Shown: in pieces, positions 31,653 to 32,385 of the stretch
Position numbering within the stretch: position 1 is the stretch's first letter
How the letters are laid out: every line of letters starts with the position of its first letter
Source of the DNA: an uncultured Thermoleophilia bacterium
GTDB taxonomy: Bacteria; Actinomycetota; Thermoleophilia; UBA2241
Reading direction: 5' to 3'
Assembly: GCA_903927755.1 (NCBI GenBank)
Contig: CAIYOD010000087.1
Span: 1-32,385 of the forward strand
DNA: 32,385 nucleotides
The notes under the pieces: model-generated
What the model saw: the letters and a program-made list of their open reading frames with translations, nothing else
The model's database searches: none
Told to the model about the DNA's origin: nothing
Position numbers and translations under genes: made by a program

Positions 31653-31661
31653 ATGGTACCA
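31653..31661 (-). promoter_or_regulatory. Candidate extended -10 promoter of comA
   Basis: TGG-TACCAT on the minus strand, 49 nt upstream of the comA ATG, in the 88-nt gap after the permease gene. It would give comA, and perhaps the phosphatase, a promoter separate from the permease. Confidence 0.4.
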
Positions 31662-31692
31662 GACGGCTCGCGGCGCCCGAGCCACGATGCAG

Positions 31693-32385
31693 CTAGCTCT
31701 TGAAGACCAGGGCGAGGCCGCTGAGGAACAGCACCACCGCCAGGATGCTGCGCAGCACACGCGTCGGCGCCTTGACCGTGAGCTGCGAGCCGAGCAGCAC
31801 GCCCGGGATCGAGCCCATCAGCAGCGACGCGACCATCCACAGGTCGACGTTGCCGACGCCGATCTGGGCCAGGCCCGTGATGACCAGAAGGATCATCGCG
31901 TGGAAGATGTCGGTGCCGATGATCCTGTCCGTCGTCAGCGGATAGAACAGGATGAGGAACACGGCGAGCAGCGTGCCGCTGCCGACCGACGTGAAGCCGA
32001 TGACGAAGCCGGTGCAGACACCCAGCAAGACCGTCATGATTTTGAGCCGCCGCGTCATCTTGATGTTCTCGCGGCGGTGCGCTGCGTCCACGTGCATGAC
32101 GACCTTCACCACGAGCAGGATGCCGACCATCATGAGGGCGGACCCGATCGCCTTGTAGAGGAACCCGTTGATGAGGTCGCCGTAGGCAGCCTTGGCGTAG
32201 GCGATCGTCGCTACCCCCAAGAGAGACGCCGGGACGCTTCCGAGTGCCAACCAGAGCGCCAGGGGGATGTCCACCGAGCCCTGGCGCCAGTGCTTCCACG
32301 AGCCGGCGATCTTGGTGACGGCGGCGTAGGTGACGTCGGTCCCGATCGCCATGGTCGGCTCGAAGCCGAAGACGAAGATGAGCAC
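31693..32385 (-). CDS. TSUP/TauE-SafE family permease, N-terminus outside the window
   Basis: 230 residues visible, open to the window edge, so the true start lies beyond 32385. The first visible residues (FGFEPTMAIGTDVTYAAVTK) match the interior of TauE/SafE proteins, after their first helix. The two-fold repeat is seen as IGTDVTYAAVTKIAGSW in the first half and VGSGTLLAVFLILFY and IIGTDIFHAMILL in the second; 6-7 helices remain. Family members move sulfite, sulfoacetate, taurine-derived or other sulfur anions. It is followed 88 nt later by phosphosulfolactate synthase, which uses sulfite, so sulfite or sulfonate transport is a fair guess. Direction of transport cannot be told. Confidence 0.85.
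   Translation of the reverse strand: MLIFVFGFEPTMAIGTDVTYAAVTKIAGSWKHWRQGSVDIPLALWLALGSVPASLLGVATIAYAKAAYGDLINGFLYKAIGSALMMVGILLVVKVVMHVDAAHRRENIKMTRRLKIMTVLLGVCTGFVIGFTSVGSGTLLAVFLILFYPLTTDRIIGTDIFHAMILLVITGLAQIGVGNVDLWMVASLLMGSIPGVLLGSQLTVKAPTRVLRSILAVVLFLSGLALVFKS

Noticed and set aside
30209-32385. Coenzyme M biosynthesis operon
   Set aside because: Only the first enzyme is present. The later ComB-E steps are absent from the window, so only a sulfolactate route is proposed.
1-32385. CRISPR arrays, insertion sequences, tRNA genes and phage genes
   Set aside because: No regularly spaced repeats, transposase motifs, terminal inverted repeats or cloverleaf sequences were noticed. The reading was by eye, so a small RNA could be missed.

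Overview
The window is a very GC-rich bacterial chromosome segment with strong G/C third positions. GTG starts are frequent, and many stop and start codons overlap by 4 nt (GTGA/ATGA). No outer-membrane export genes are seen. A high-GC actinobacterium, perhaps of a deep-branching class such as Thermoleophilia, fits best, but this rests on composition and gene families only. I saw no tRNA, rRNA, insertion sequence or CRISPR array.

Layout. (1) 1-1660, minus strand: a TrpB2-type tryptophan synthase beta subunit behind a leader with a candidate leader peptide carrying Trp-Ala-Trp. (2) 1689-3380, minus: a response regulator with degenerate GGDEF and EAL domains. It is divergent from a two-gene plus-strand unit (3511-5330) of an agmatinase-family ureohydrolase and a nitrilase-family amidase. 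(3) 5377-8351, minus: two coupled secreted BNR-repeat paralogues. (4) 8476-23280, minus: a surface-polysaccharide cluster read from high to low coordinates. It holds a Wzx-like flippase, GT4, O-antigen ligase/polymerase, GT4, two tandem ATP-grasp paralogues, a polysaccharide-deacetylase-like protein, GT4, PIG-L deacetylase, a third ATP-grasp enzyme, GT4, and a Wzz-like chain-length protein without a kinase domain. (5) 23451-24572, minus: a Rossmann-fold protein of unknown role. (6) 24770-25747, plus: a secreted lysozyme-like protein. (7) 25806-30108, minus: a GT-C membrane glycosyltransferase, an MBOAT acyltransferase and its SGNH/AlgX-like partner. (8) 30209-32385, minus: histidine phosphatase, phosphosulfolactate synthase, and a TSUP/TauE permease cut by the window edge.

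How it works together. Region 4 encodes building, flipping, polymerising and length control of a glycan. It is unusually rich in enzymes that could unmask amines (two deacetylase-type proteins) and form amide bonds (three ATP-grasp proteins). Region 7 could add O-acyl groups. No initiating phosphoglycosyl transferase is present, so that step must be encoded elsewhere. Region 8 suggests a bacterial sulfite plus phosphoenolpyruvate route to (phospho)sulfolactate, with a phosphatase and a possible sulfur-anion exporter beside it. A TGN-TAnnnT extended -10 motif recurs upstream of several minus-strand units and looks like the common promoter form here.
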